Assembly: GCF_900129755.1 (NCBI RefSeq)
Contig: NZ_FQWT01000001.1
Location: 186,001 to 250,000, forward strand
Direction of reading: 5' to 3'
Source: Chryseobacterium oranimense
GTDB lineage: Bacteria; Bacteroidota; Bacteroidia; Flavobacteriales; Weeksellaceae
DNA length: 64,000 bases
In this document: piece by piece, positions 26,756 through 36,198 of the stretch
Layout: each line of letters starts with the position of its first letter
How positions within the stretch are numbered: the first letter of the stretch is position 1
Position numbers and translations under genes: made by a program
Notes under the pieces: model-generated
What the model was told of the DNA's origin: nothing
The model's database searches: none
Seen by the model: the letters and a program-made list of their open reading frames with translations, nothing else

Positions 26756-27031
26756 TTAAAGATTGATCTTGATAATATTTTTCAAAAAATAAATACATAT
26801 AGCCTGAATCAAAACGATAAGCGCAAATTTCAATAAAAAAGATGTTTTTGAAATTTTATGCCTGAAAATAAGCATTCCTAAAACGGCTCCCAAAGTTCCT
26901 CCTATAAAAGTTATTCCTAAAAGCGTATTTTCCGGAATTCTTCTTTTATGTTTGACTGAAAGCCTTTTGTCCCATCCAAAAACGATGAACGTAAACAGGT
27001 TTAATGTAAGCAGGATATATAAAATGATCAT
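26756..27031 (-). CDS. DUF1294 domain-containing membrane protein
   Basis: A 91-residue membrane protein starting M-I-I-L-Y-I-L-L (27031). The DUF1294 pattern is visible: G-W-D-K-R-L-S, then R-R-I-P-E-N-T-L-L, G-G-T-L-G-A-V-L-G-M, and the R-H-K-I-S-K-T-S-F motif, with about three hydrophobic segments. A longer frame up to 27118 runs through the YceI terminator and is rejected. Function unknown. It lies downstream of the YceI gene in the same direction but beyond that gene's terminator. Confidence 0.85.
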   Translation of the reverse strand: MIILYILLTLNLFTFIVFGWDKRLSVKHKRRIPENTLLGITFIGGTLGAVLGMLIFRHKISKTSFLLKFALIVLIQAICIYFLKNIIKINL

Positions 27032-27080
27032 AGTGCAAAAATAATTAAATAAACGCTGGATTGATTTTCCCGGATTACAT

Positions 27081-27110
27081 AAAAAAAGCTGCTTTTTATA
27101 AAAAAGCAGC
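27081..27110 (-). terminator. Terminator of the YceI gene
   Basis: Perfect stem GCTGCTTTTT / AAAAAGCAGC (27088-27097 with 27101-27110) followed by a seven-T run on the minus strand. Confidence 0.85.
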
Positions 27111-27135
27111 CTTCGCATTATTTGTATCTAACAAA

Positions 27136-27813
27136 TTATTTTTTAGCCTTTACATCAACACCAATTTCGATGTCTTTGCTGATCATCCATTCAGCAGGAT
27201 CTGCTTCTGAAGTACCGAATTTAAGTCCCCAGTCTGCTCTGTTTACTGTAAATTTAGCCTGAACAGAAGCTGAATTATCTGTTACCTCTACTTTAGCAGG
27301 GAACGTTACATTCACTGTTTTTCCTGATAATGTAAGGTTTCCGCTTACTGTTTTATTAGCTCCTGCAATTGCATCTTTAGGCGCATCTTTCAGATCTGTA
27401 ACACTTGTAATTTTGAAATCTGAAGTAGGGTTTTTCGCTACATCAAAGAAGTCAGGGTTTTTCAGGTGAGCTTCAAGATCTCCAGGTTTTTTATCTTTTT
27501 CAGTTACTGAAGCAGGATCTACTTTGATAGTGTTCATATCGATTACAAAGTTTCCAGCAGTTAACTGACCTCCTTCAACGCTAAGATCTCCTGATTTTAC
27601 GTTAAGTGTTCCCCAACGAGGAGCCATTCCTCCTTTGTGGAAAGCTTTCCAGTTAACTACTGAAGTAGCAACATCCACTGCCAGTACCTCTCCTTTACTT
27701 TCTGCCACTTTCTGTTCTGTAGCTGTAGCAGCAGTATCTGCTGATTTTTCTTTATTACAAGATGCTGCAAGCAATCCTACTCCTACCAATGCAATTACAC
27801 TAAGTTTTTTCAT
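27136..27813 (-). CDS. YceI family lipoprotein
   Basis: A 225-residue exported protein. The N-terminal signal ends in the lipobox L-A-A-S-C (Cys19), so it should be lipidated. A short Lys/Ala/Thr linker leads to the YceI lipocalin-like beta-barrel (about 45-223), with V-N-W-K-A-F-H-K-G-G near its start, D-L-E-A-H-L-K-N-P-D-F-F-D, and N-R-A-D-W-G-L-K-F near its end. YceI proteins bind polyisoprenoids or other hydrophobic ligands; the physiological role is unclear. It is single, with a TATTTTTG promoter element upstream. Confidence 0.92.
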   Translation of the reverse strand: MKKLSVIALVGVGLLAASCNKEKSADTAATATEQKVAESKGEVLAVDVATSVVNWKAFHKGGMAPRWGTLNVKSGDLSVEGGQLTAGNFVIDMNTIKVDPASVTEKDKKPGDLEAHLKNPDFFDVAKNPTSDFKITSVTDLKDAPKDAIAGANKTVSGNLTLSGKTVNVTFPAKVEVTDNSASVQAKFTVNRADWGLKFGTSEADPAEWMISKDIEIGVDVKAKK

Positions 27814-27862
27814 ATTATTTATTGTTTTAAAAAAATTTAATTAAAATTTAAATTTCAGGATT

Positions 27863-27870
27863 CAAAAATA
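27863..27870 (-). promoter_or_regulatory. -7 promoter element of the YceI gene
   Basis: TATTTTTG on the minus strand, 50 bases before the start codon; fits TAnnTTTG. Confidence 0.55.
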
Positions 27871-28014
27871 GAAAAACCATACCACATATTATCTTAACAT
27901 ACATCAAGAAATGAAAAATTTTATTCTTACTTAAGATATGGCAGCCTGAAATGACCATCCGAAATTATTTCACTCCATAGCAAAATTGCCTATTTTAGCT
28001 GTTTAAAATTTAAA

Positions 28015-30138
28015 ATGAACACAACAAGCTATATAAAACAAATTCTTGATATCCCTGAAAAAAGCATCAGCAACACCCTTCAATTATTGGCAGAAGACTG
28101 CACCATTCCTTTTATTTCCCGTTACAGGAAAGATAAGACCGGAAATCTTGATGAAGTCCAGATCGAACAGATCTCAAAAATAAGCAAACAGTTTGAAGAA
28201 ATTATAAAGCGAAAGGAAAGTATTTTAAAATCAATTGAAGAACAGAACGCTTTAACCTCAGAATTAAAACAGAGAATAGAAGAAAGCTTCGACATCGTAG
28301 AGCTTGAAGATTTATATCTGCCATTCAAAAAACGTAGAAAAACAAAGGCGGATACTGCAAAAGAAAAAGGATTAGAGCCCTTAGCAAAGATCATTATGAG
28401 CCAGAAAAATAACGACTTCGCGTTTCTGGCATCAAAATACCTCAATAATGATGTTCCTTCTGAAGAAGAAGCACTTCAGGGAGCAAGGGACATCATGGCG
28501 GAATGGATTAACGAAAATATGTATGTGCGTAAAAACCTGCGCCGTCTGTTTCAGCGTAAGGCTATAATCACTTCCAAAGCCGTTAAAGCCAAAAAAGATG
28601 AAGAAGAAGCTCAGAAATTCTCCCAATATTTTGAATGGGAAGAGAATCTTAACAGAACTCCTTCTCACAGGCTTCTGGCCATGCTCAGAGCCGAAACAGA
28701 AGGTTTTGTAAAACTGAATATCGGGATTGACAAGGAAGAAGCCGTTGATTTTATCGAAAAAGCCATCATCAAATCTAATAATGAAAGTTCAGAACAGATT
28801 GCTCTGGCTATAAGAGACAGCTACAAAAGACTTCTGGAACCTGCTATTTCCAATGAAGCTTTGCAGGAAGCTAAAGAAAAAGCCGATAAAAAAGCAATTG
28901 AGATATTTTCTGAAAACCTGAGCCAGCTGCTTCTGGCCCCACCTTTAGGCGAAAAAAGAATTCTGGCAATTGATCCGGGATACAAAAGCGGCTGTAAAGT
29001 AGTCTGTCTTGATGAAAAGGGAGACCTTCTGCATAATGAAACCCTCTACCCTCACGCTCCGCAGAATGAAAGCGGAATGGCCATGAAAAAGATCCGTTCT
29101 ATGGTCAATGCCTACAATATTGAAGCAATTTCTATAGGCAACGGAACCGCAAGCCGTGAAACAGAGTTCTTCATTAAAAAAATTGCTTTTGACAGGCCGT
29201 TGCAGGTTTTCGTGGTTTCGGAGGCCGGCGCATCGGTGTATTCTGCAAGTAAAATTGCAAGGGATGAATTTCCGTCTTATGATGTGACGGTACGCGGTGC
29301 TGTTTCAATCGGGAGAAGACTGGCCGACCCTCTGGCAGAACTGGTGAAAATTGATGCAAAATCCATTGGAGTGGGACAATACCAGCATGATGTAGACCAG
29401 ACACAATTGAAAAACGAACTCGATTCTACCGTTATGAAGTGTGTAAATTCTGTAGGAATCAACTTGAATACTGCAAGTAAATCACTTTTGAGCTACGTTT
29501 CAGGAATTGGAGAGAAAATGGCGGAAAATATCATCAGTTACCGGACAGAAAACGGAGCCTTTGAAGACAGAAAGCAACTAAAGAAAGTACCGAGACTTGG
29601 CGAAAAAGCCTATCAGCAGGCAGCTGCCTTTGTAAGAATTGCCAATGCCAAAAACCCGCTCGACAATTCTGCCGTACACCCTGAAGCTTATGGAATTGTA
29701 GAAAAAATGGCCAAAGATTTGGGAATTAAAACCAATGAACTGATTGCCAGCAAAGAAAAAACAGCTTTGGTAAAACCTGAAAATTATGTGACGGAGGAAA
29801 TAGGGATTTTAGGCATTAAAGATATTTTAAAAGAGCTTGAAAAACCGGGATTAGACCCAAGAAAAGCGGCTAAAGTATTTGAATTTGATCCCAATGTAAA
29901 GAGCATAAAAGATTTAAAACCCGGAATGATCCTTCCCGGAATTGTCAATAACATTACAGCTTTCGGATGTTTTGTAGATATGGGAATTAAGGAAAGCGGA
30001 CTGGTTCATATTTCCCAGCTGAAAGACGGCTTTGTTTCCGATGTGAACGAGGTGGTAAAGCTTCATCAGCATGTCCGTGTAAAAGTAACGGAAGTAGATG
30101 AAGCCAGAAAAAGAGTACAGCTAAGCATGATTTTATAG
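28015..30138 (+). CDS. tex: Tex-family RNA-binding transcriptional accessory protein
   Basis: A 707-residue protein with the full Tex order. An N-terminal helical region contains F-I-S-R-Y-R-K-D-K-T-G-N-L-D-E. A YqgF-like RNase H fold follows (L-A-I-D-P-G-Y-K-S-G, about 320-330), then helix-hairpin-helix repeats (N-T-A-S-K-S-L-L-S-Y-V-S-G-I-G, about 485-500), and a C-terminal S1 RNA-binding domain (G-M-I-L-P-G-I-V-N-N-I-T-A-F-G-C-F-V-D, about 640-660). It binds nucleic acid and influences transcription. Length is slightly shorter than the Gammaproteobacterial form (about 770), as usual in this phylum. Confidence 0.94.
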   Translation: MNTTSYIKQILDIPEKSISNTLQLLAEDCTIPFISRYRKDKTGNLDEVQIEQISKISKQFEEIIKRKESILKSIEEQNALTSELKQRIEESFDIVELEDLYLPFKKRRKTKADTAKEKGLEPLAKIIMSQKNNDFAFLASKYLNNDVPSEEEALQGARDIMAEWINENMYVRKNLRRLFQRKAIITSKAVKAKKDEEEAQKFSQYFEWEENLNRTPSHRLLAMLRAETEGFVKLNIGIDKEEAVDFIEKAIIKSNNESSEQIALAIRDSYKRLLEPAISNEALQEAKEKADKKAIEIFSENLSQLLLAPPLGEKRILAIDPGYKSGCKVVCLDEKGDLLHNETLYPHAPQNESGMAMKKIRSMVNAYNIEAISIGNGTASRETEFFIKKIAFDRPLQVFVVSEAGASVYSASKIARDEFPSYDVTVRGAVSIGRRLADPLAELVKIDAKSIGVGQYQHDVDQTQLKNELDSTVMKCVNSVGINLNTASKSLLSYVSGIGEKMAENIISYRTENGAFEDRKQLKKVPRLGEKAYQQAAAFVRIANAKNPLDNSAVHPEAYGIVEKMAKDLGIKTNELIASKEKTALVKPENYVTEEIGILGIKDILKELEKPGLDPRKAAKVFEFDPNVKSIKDLKPGMILPGIVNNITAFGCFVDMGIKESGLVHISQLKDGFVSDVNEVVKLHQHVRVKVTEVDEARKRVQLSMIL

Positions 30139-30159
30139 TTATCTGTAAGATCTCAATAA

Positions 30160-30819
<660 letters not shown>

Positions 30820-30831
30820 ACCAAAAAACTC

Positions 30832-30871
30832 AAAAAAAAAGCTGCACAATAATCTGTGCAGCCTTTATTTT
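30832..30871. terminator. Bidirectional terminator between the HAD and M28 genes
   Basis: Perfect 8-bp stem GCTGCACA/TGTGCAGC (30841-30862) with nine A on one side and a T-rich stretch on the other. The minus-strand orientation, with nine T, is the stronger. Confidence 0.85.
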
Positions 30872-30922
30872 TGAGCCTAGAAACTCATATCAATCTAATC
30901 TGTTGTCTGACATCAGATATCT

Positions 30923-32494
30923 TTATTTGAAATCTTTAGAATCTCTTCTTGGTACCTTTACTTCCGGCCATTTTACTGTTTCTCCTTTATCATCCTGAGG
31001 CAGTATTCTTTTTTCTCTGCTGGTGAATTCAGGGTCTTCAGATGCCATGTAAGCCAATGCTGCCGTTAAAACCACATTGTTTTTTACCTCGTCAAAAACA
31101 ATTTTATCATATGTATCTTTCGTTGTGTGCCAGGTGTACCCGAAATATCCCCAGTTCAGGGAACTTAAAGAAAATCCCGGCACTCCTGCCGCTACGAATG
31201 ATGCATGGTCGGAACCCCCGCCGCCCGGCGTTCCCGGGAAATCTGTTTTAATCTGGTCTCTTACCGTTTTCGGAACTCCGTTCAGCCATTTCCCGATATA
31301 GTTGTAAGAATCTACGAATCCCTGGCCACTGATATTAACCACCCGTCCCGTTCCGTTATCCTGATTGAATACTGCCTGTACTCCTTTTATAATCTGCGGA
31401 TTATCTGCAACAAATCCCCGCGAACCGTTTAATCCCTGCTCTTCACTACCCCACAGCCCTATCACTATAGTCCTTTTATTGTTCGGGTAATATTTTTTCA
31501 ATATTCTCATGGTTTCCAGCATCGTCAGGGTTCCTGTTCCGTTGTCTGTTGCTCCCTGAGCTCCGTCCCAGGAGTCCAGATGCGCAGAAAGAATCACATA
31601 TTCTTCAGGCTTTTCTTTTCCTTTGATGATTCCGATCGTGTTAAAACTTTTCGCTTCAGGAAGAACCTTAGACTGTGTTTCGATTTTAATTTTGGGCTTT
31701 GCCCCTTTTTCTGCCATTCTGTAAAGCATTCCGTAATCTTCCACATCAATGTCGATCATTGGGATCTTTGATGTTTTAGCTCCGAAAATCCTGTTGGCTC
31801 CCATGATTCCGGTCCAGTTGGAAATGGCAATTCCTGCTGCTCCTGCTTTTTCCAAAGCTTCGGGAAGAGTATTGTTGTCATACCCGATATTTTTCACATA
31901 GTCACGAAAGTCTTTTCCTGCCTGCTCCTTTTCTGCTTTCAGTTTTTCGTACAGCTCCGGGGTTGCAAATTCCTTGATCTGCTCATCGGAACGCCCGATC
32001 TTCTGATATTGTGCTATCAGAACAATTTTCCCTTTCGCTGAGGGAATCCATGCATCAAATTCAGCTTTGGAAGAAACTTTCGGAAGGATAATCACTTCGG
32101 CTTCCACTGCTTTTTTCGTTGCCGGGCTCCATGCAAGCTGTGTTGCTGTTAATGATTTTACGCGCGGGTACACCATATCTACGTGGGTAATTCCACGCTG
32201 CCATCCTTTCCAGGTTCCAAACTGCTGAAGGCTGGATTCTATCCCCCAGGAACGGAGTTTAGCGGCAGACCATTCGTTGGCGGCTAACATTTCCGGCGTT
32301 CCCACCAGTCGGGGACCAATACCGTCCAGAAGTTCATAAGCCATATTTTCCAGCTGAGAACTGTTGTTGATTTCATCTACAAAGCTTTTTACGACAGGAT
32401 CCAGCTTTTCTTTAGGATCAACCTTCACCTGAGCCCATGAGAACTGGGCGGCCAGCACAATGGCAGGCACAGCAAAAAATCTATTTATCTTCAT
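30923..32494 (-). CDS. M28-family zinc metallopeptidase with PA domain
   Basis: A 523-residue exported protein with a signal peptide (cleavage after S-W-A, about residue 21). A protease-associated (PA) insert occupies roughly 120-270. The M28 catalytic core has zinc-binding segments S-A-H-L-D-S-W-D (first His and Asp), G-A-T-D-N-G-T-G (bridging Asp), G-S-E-E-Q-G-L-N-G-S (catalytic Glu pair), and G-G-G-S-D-H-A-S-F plus a later H-T-T-K-D. This is an aminopeptidase/carboxypeptidase Q-like layout. It should degrade peptides in the periplasm or outside the cell. A near-match promoter element (TATCTTTA) lies upstream. Confidence 0.93.
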   Translation of the reverse strand: MKINRFFAVPAIVLAAQFSWAQVKVDPKEKLDPVVKSFVDEINNSSQLENMAYELLDGIGPRLVGTPEMLAANEWSAAKLRSWGIESSLQQFGTWKGWQRGITHVDMVYPRVKSLTATQLAWSPATKKAVEAEVIILPKVSSKAEFDAWIPSAKGKIVLIAQYQKIGRSDEQIKEFATPELYEKLKAEKEQAGKDFRDYVKNIGYDNNTLPEALEKAGAAGIAISNWTGIMGANRIFGAKTSKIPMIDIDVEDYGMLYRMAEKGAKPKIKIETQSKVLPEAKSFNTIGIIKGKEKPEEYVILSAHLDSWDGAQGATDNGTGTLTMLETMRILKKYYPNNKRTIVIGLWGSEEQGLNGSRGFVADNPQIIKGVQAVFNQDNGTGRVVNISGQGFVDSYNYIGKWLNGVPKTVRDQIKTDFPGTPGGGGSDHASFVAAGVPGFSLSSLNWGYFGYTWHTTKDTYDKIVFDEVKNNVVLTAALAYMASEDPEFTSREKRILPQDDKGETVKWPEVKVPRRDSKDFK

Positions 32495-32642
32495 AACATA
32501 TATTGAATGCTTAAAGATAACAGAATTTGCCTGAATAAAGAAGAAAATTCACGGATAAGAGGAATATTTTACAGGTTTTCCGGTTTGATTTCCACAAAAA
32601 AATATCTCAAAGTGATCGTCTTAAAGTTTAATTCAATATTTA

Positions 32643-33791
32643 TTATTTTTCATTGATAAAGGCCTGTTCATCTGCGGAAAGAAGTATTGCATCTTCTTTT
32701 TCTTCTTTCACGGGAACATTCTCCCAGATGTTCTTACCGAAATCTACTTTCTGGGAAAGACCTTCCTTATTTGATTTTTCAAAAGTGTTATAGATAATTT
32801 CCCGGCTGAATTTTCTTTCATGTTTCTTGCCGAGATAGAAAGCAGAATATTTATCCCCTTCGAATCTGGTAAGCGCCGGTAAATACATTCCGTCTTTCTT
32901 ATAAAAATCAAAGATGAGCGAGGCATCTCCAAGCTGGTAATCGTATTCTACCCCATCAGCTGTTTTTCTTCTTACCGGAGGATAGCCCGTCTGAACATAA
33001 TGTACTTCGAAGTAAGTAATCACCTTATCGGTTTTATTATATTTAAACTCTCCTTCCAATTCGATCCTTACACCGGATTTGATTTTAAACTTAATCAGCT
33101 GTTCATCGCCCTCTTCAAAGATCATCTTTCCTGAATATTTTGCCCCGTCACTTTTTATGTGATTAAGCGTACGGTTCAGTTCAAAATTGAAGAAATAATT
33201 CCCCATATACTCATGGGAAAATTCATTGGTCCCGGTTGTAAAAATACTGTCTCCTTTTACGTTCTTCAGGTACTTTACATTATTCAGCTGCATCTGGAGG
33301 ATCTCATCATAATTTTTCCTGATACCATCCTTGTAATTGTAATGATTGCTTTTGCTCCACAATTTTGTTTCAGCAATGACGAGGAAATAGAGTTTATTGT
33401 TATCCAGCTTTTTTTCTTTATAAACCACATCATACAGGGAAGGCTCGTTATAATATCTTTTATGGTAATTCTTGCTTACATCTCCGAGAAGCTTCCTGAT
33501 ATCTACGCTGACTATTTTTACTTCTCCAACATTTTTGTAAGCAGGAGTCAGCTTAATCCGGGAATTAAAAACTGTAATTATTTTCTTCTGATACCCTGAA
33601 GCCGAAATTTCAAAATTCCGGGCATCCTGGCTTACGGGTGCAAATCCGTCCTCATTGGTATAAACAACCTGATTGGAAAGAATGACTCTTGCATGCGGTA
33701 TAGCTTTATCATTTTCAGAATCGATTACTTTTAACCTCTGAGCAGAACAAAGCCCAGCGAAAAGAATCATTAAAAGATAAGAGTATTTCAT
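32643..33791 (-). CDS. Exported carboxypeptidase-regulatory-like domain protein
   Basis: A 382-residue protein with a signal peptide (cleavage near C-S-A-Q, about residue 17). A short beta-sandwich of the CarboxypepD_reg-like type follows (K-V-I-D-S-E-N-D-K-A-I-P-H-A-R-V-I-L-S, then Y-T-N-E-D-G-F, about 19-85). The rest is beta-rich, without a recognised catalytic motif. Such N-terminal domains occur on outer-membrane-associated proteins of Bacteroidetes. There is no TonB-dependent barrel, so it is not a receptor. Function unknown. Confidence 0.78.
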   Translation of the reverse strand: MKYSYLLMILFAGLCSAQRLKVIDSENDKAIPHARVILSNQVVYTNEDGFAPVSQDARNFEISASGYQKKIITVFNSRIKLTPAYKNVGEVKIVSVDIRKLLGDVSKNYHKRYYNEPSLYDVVYKEKKLDNNKLYFLVIAETKLWSKSNHYNYKDGIRKNYDEILQMQLNNVKYLKNVKGDSIFTTGTNEFSHEYMGNYFFNFELNRTLNHIKSDGAKYSGKMIFEEGDEQLIKFKIKSGVRIELEGEFKYNKTDKVITYFEVHYVQTGYPPVRRKTADGVEYDYQLGDASLIFDFYKKDGMYLPALTRFEGDKYSAFYLGKKHERKFSREIIYNTFEKSNKEGLSQKVDFGKNIWENVPVKEEKEDAILLSADEQAFINEK

Positions 33792-33926
33792 GGTTGGAAA
33801 TTACTTTTAAATCAACTTCCACAAATATATGCCCGGACAGGGAACTAAGATAATGGTCTAATGAAATTTAATAGTATTTTAACTATAAAGCCCACCTAAA
33901 TTGTAAGGCGGGAAAGACATAAAAAA

Positions 33927-33945
33927 GCCGGCTCTGTGAGCCGGC
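33927..33945 (-). terminator. Terminator of the histone H1-like gene
   Basis: Perfect GC-rich stem GCCGGCTC/GAGCCGGC with a three-base loop, followed by six T on the minus strand, 11 bases after the stop. Confidence 0.92.
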
Positions 33946-33956
33946 CGGGGAACGAA

Positions 33957-34133
33957 TTATTTTTTAGCTTCTTCTACAGAAACTTTTCTGAATTCTTTGA
34001 ACAGTTTGCTAAGTTCCAATGCTGATTTACGAGCTCTTGTCCCTGCCGCTTTGTTTCCTTTTTCTGCTTGTTGGTTAGCCTCAGTTGCGAACGCTTCGAA
34101 TTCAGCGTTAATTTTTTCAATTAGTTCTTTCAT
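33957..34133 (-). CDS. Histone H1-like small basic protein
   Basis: A 58-residue Lys/Ala/Glu-rich protein (start M-K-E-L-I-E-K-I-N-A-E-F). The segment E-K-G-N-K-A-A-G-T-R-A-R-K-S-A-L-E-L-S-K-L-F-K-E-F-R-K is typical of the short histone-H1-like proteins of Flavobacteriia, related to chlamydial Hc1; they are thought to bind DNA or the nucleoid. Too short for many gene callers, but supported by an exact TATATTTG promoter element upstream and a strong GC-rich terminator directly after it. Likely highly expressed and monocistronic. Confidence 0.92.
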   Translation of the reverse strand: MKELIEKINAEFEAFATEANQQAEKGNKAAGTRARKSALELSKLFKEFRKVSVEEAKK

Positions 34134-34153
34134 TATTTTTAAAATTTAGGCTG

Positions 34154-34161
34154 CAAATATA
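34154..34161 (-). promoter_or_regulatory. -7 promoter element of the histone H1-like gene
   Basis: TATATTTG on the minus strand, 21 bases before the start codon; exact TAnnTTTG match. Confidence 0.65.
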
Positions 34162-34525
34162 GGTTTTATGGTAATTCCAGCCTAACCGTGAAAGAAAAAG
34201 TTTGAGTTAAAATGCTATTTTTTTCTGCTATTTCACGATCCTTTTGGTTTTCTTTACATTAAAATTAAAAATTCAGGGCTTTCTTTAAATTTTACAAGGC
34301 CTGGAAACCATAATTCAACTATTTTTCATTGATTAATCTGATCTATTTATTCTTATTCCAAAGTTGCAGAATTTTGAACCATATCTGTCAATACCTGTAA
34401 CTAATAACATATATATATTATCCATTACTAAATGAAGATTTTTATAAAAACTGTAATGATTAAATTAATGAAACTGTATCCTTTTTTGAATACAATAATC
34501 TTCTAAATTTGAATAAAAAAGATTC
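34162..34525. other. AT-rich intergenic region with GNAT promoter
   Basis: No gene visible. Near its right end are TTTG (34485-34488), a 15-base spacer and TAAATTTG (34504-34511), a probable promoter for the GNAT gene at 34526. The spacer is slightly short for the consensus. Confidence 0.5.
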
Positions 34526-35041
34526 ATGAATATAATTTCAAAATTTACTGTGGGTTCTGAAGAAGGCATTTCTGATCTTATAACCATTATCGATTCATCA
34601 GTTTATACCCTTCACAAAGAACGGGTTCCTGAAGAAAATATTAAAAAATACATAGCCAACGAGATTGATCCCAGAAAAATGATCAATGACCTGAATGATC
34701 TCTCCAATCAGCTTATAATTACTTATGCAGATGAAAAACCTGCCGGATACAGCATTCTGAAGAGCGGTTCCACTCATGCTGCACTGCCTGAAGGAAAAAG
34801 AGCAACCGAAATCAGCTTTTTTATACTTTCCGAGTTTGATTCACCGGAAATCCGACAGTCGCTTTGGAAAAAATGCCGTTCTGCAGCCAGCTTTACGGAT
34901 ATTATATGGATAAATATAATGGTTCATGATCCTCTTTTGGAGTTTTTTAAAGAATCGGGGTTCATTATTGTTGCTGATGCCACTGCCGGACCTTTCCATC
35001 TGCCATCTCACATCTTGAGTCTGGAAATCAATAAGAATTAA
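34526..35041 (+). CDS. GNAT-like N-acetyltransferase
   Basis: A 171-residue cytoplasmic protein with a GNAT-like layout: a helical N-terminus (V-Y-T-L-H-K-E-R-V-P-E-E-N-I-K-K-Y-I), a central strand pair (L-I-I-T-Y-A-D-E-K-P-A-G-Y-S-I-L), and C-terminal I-W-I-N-I-M-V-H-D-P-L-L-E-F-F-K-E-S-G-F. The acetyl-CoA loop (usually Q/R-x-x-G-x-G/A) is poorly preserved, so catalysis is not assured. It stands alone between the histone-like gene and an AraC gene. Confidence 0.62.
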   Translation: MNIISKFTVGSEEGISDLITIIDSSVYTLHKERVPEENIKKYIANEIDPRKMINDLNDLSNQLIITYADEKPAGYSILKSGSTHAALPEGKRATEISFFILSEFDSPEIRQSLWKKCRSAASFTDIIWINIMVHDPLLEFFKESGFIIVADATAGPFHLPSHILSLEINKN

Positions 35042-35171
35042 TTTTTCAGGAAATTATCAAATCAATCTACATAATATGGCAAGATAAAGGGTTTTGAAGA
35101 AAATTGACAAAAACTATCGTATTCATTATGATTACGTTAATCAGATAACTTTAAATTCATACAGGTTTACT

Positions 35172-35179
35172 TATCTTTG
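35172..35179 (+). promoter_or_regulatory. -7 promoter element of the AraC gene at 35200
   Basis: TATCTTTG, 20 bases before the start codon; exact TAnnTTTG match. Confidence 0.6.
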
Positions 35180-35199
35180 ATTTTTATAATTTTGATATC

Positions 35200-36114
35200 A
35201 TGAGCGATCAGCTGGAAACTATTGGGGATTATTACAAACGTGTGCGGAACGAGCAGATTAAAATGTTTGATTCCGATGATTTTGAAACGGGAAAATCCCA
35301 TTTCAATGTTTCAATGCGGAGATACTGTAGTTTTAAAAGCCCTTACAACCGCCGTGATTATTATAAAGTAAGCTTTATTATCGGGAAAGGTACATTCCAG
35401 TATGGTCATCATAAGCTGTATGTTGATCGTCCTGCCCTCTTTTTTCCGTCACCTAATATTCCATACTCCTGGGAATGTGAGGGGAATTTTCAGGAAGGAT
35501 ATTTCTGCCTCTTCAATCAGGAATTTTTCAGCGGAAATACGGAATTCAATCTATTTAAAAAGACTTCACTTTTCAAGGAATGGAGCAAACCCATTGTATT
35601 TTTAACAGATGAGCAGACACAGCTGGCAACCCTCTATTTTGAGCAGATGTACAAGTTGAATAACTCAACCTATCCATTCCGGTGCAGCAGTATCAAAAGT
35701 CATCTCGCCTCTGTGATGCATCTTGCCTTGGAGAACCGTGTAGATGACATTCATCCTAATGAGCTTCCGGCCAACATCCGTTTATACCGCTTATTTGATG
35801 AGCTTCTCAACAAGCAGTTTCCTCTGGATTCCCCAGCCTATCCACTGGCTTTGAAAACAGCTTCTGATTTTGCCGATCATCTTAACGTACATGTCAATCA
35901 TCTGAATTCTTCAGTAAAATCGGTAACACAGCTTACCACTACGCAGATCATCAAGGAAAGGGTATTTGAAGAGTCCAAAAATCTGCTGAAATACACTAAC
36001 TGGGACATCGCCGAAATAGGATATACTCTTGGGTTTGAGCAGCCATCTCATTTCAACAATTTCTTTAAAAAGCATGCCGAAGTTTCACCATTGAAATTTA
36101 AAAACGCATTTTAA
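35200..36114 (+). CDS. AraC-family transcriptional regulator
   Basis: A 304-residue soluble regulator. The N-terminal cupin-like domain (about 40-150) has P-Y-N-R-R-D-Y-Y-K-V-S and F-C-L-F-N-Q-E-F-F. The C-terminal helix-turn-helix pair has A-S-D-F-A-D-H-L-N-V-H-V-N-H-L-N and I-G-Y-T-L-G-F-E-Q-P-S-H-F-N-N-F-F-K-K. It is a paralog of the protein at 17871-18809. It lies 84 bases upstream of an MFS drug exporter in the same direction and likely controls it. The exporter promoter contains an inverted repeat that could be the binding site. Confidence 0.88.
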   Translation: MSDQLETIGDYYKRVRNEQIKMFDSDDFETGKSHFNVSMRRYCSFKSPYNRRDYYKVSFIIGKGTFQYGHHKLYVDRPALFFPSPNIPYSWECEGNFQEGYFCLFNQEFFSGNTEFNLFKKTSLFKEWSKPIVFLTDEQTQLATLYFEQMYKLNNSTYPFRCSSIKSHLASVMHLALENRVDDIHPNELPANIRLYRLFDELLNKQFPLDSPAYPLALKTASDFADHLNVHVNHLNSSVKSVTQLTTTQIIKERVFEESKNLLKYTNWDIAEIGYTLGFEQPSHFNNFFKKHAEVSPLKFKNAF

Positions 36115-36152
36115 ATCTTTGATTTTTGTAATTTTTACTTTGTCTTTTAAAA

Positions 36153-36182
36153 TTGGTTTCAGGTATTCCTGATTTATTTTTG
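36153..36182 (+). promoter_or_regulatory. Promoter of the MFS exporter with inverted repeat in the spacer
   Basis: TTG (36153-36155), a 19-base spacer, TATTTTTG (36175-36182). Within the spacer lies TCAGG-TATT-CCTGA (36159-36172), a perfect 5+5 inverted repeat positioned to block or guide RNA polymerase. Confidence 0.65.
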
Positions 36183-36198
36183 CATAGTAAAATAACGA

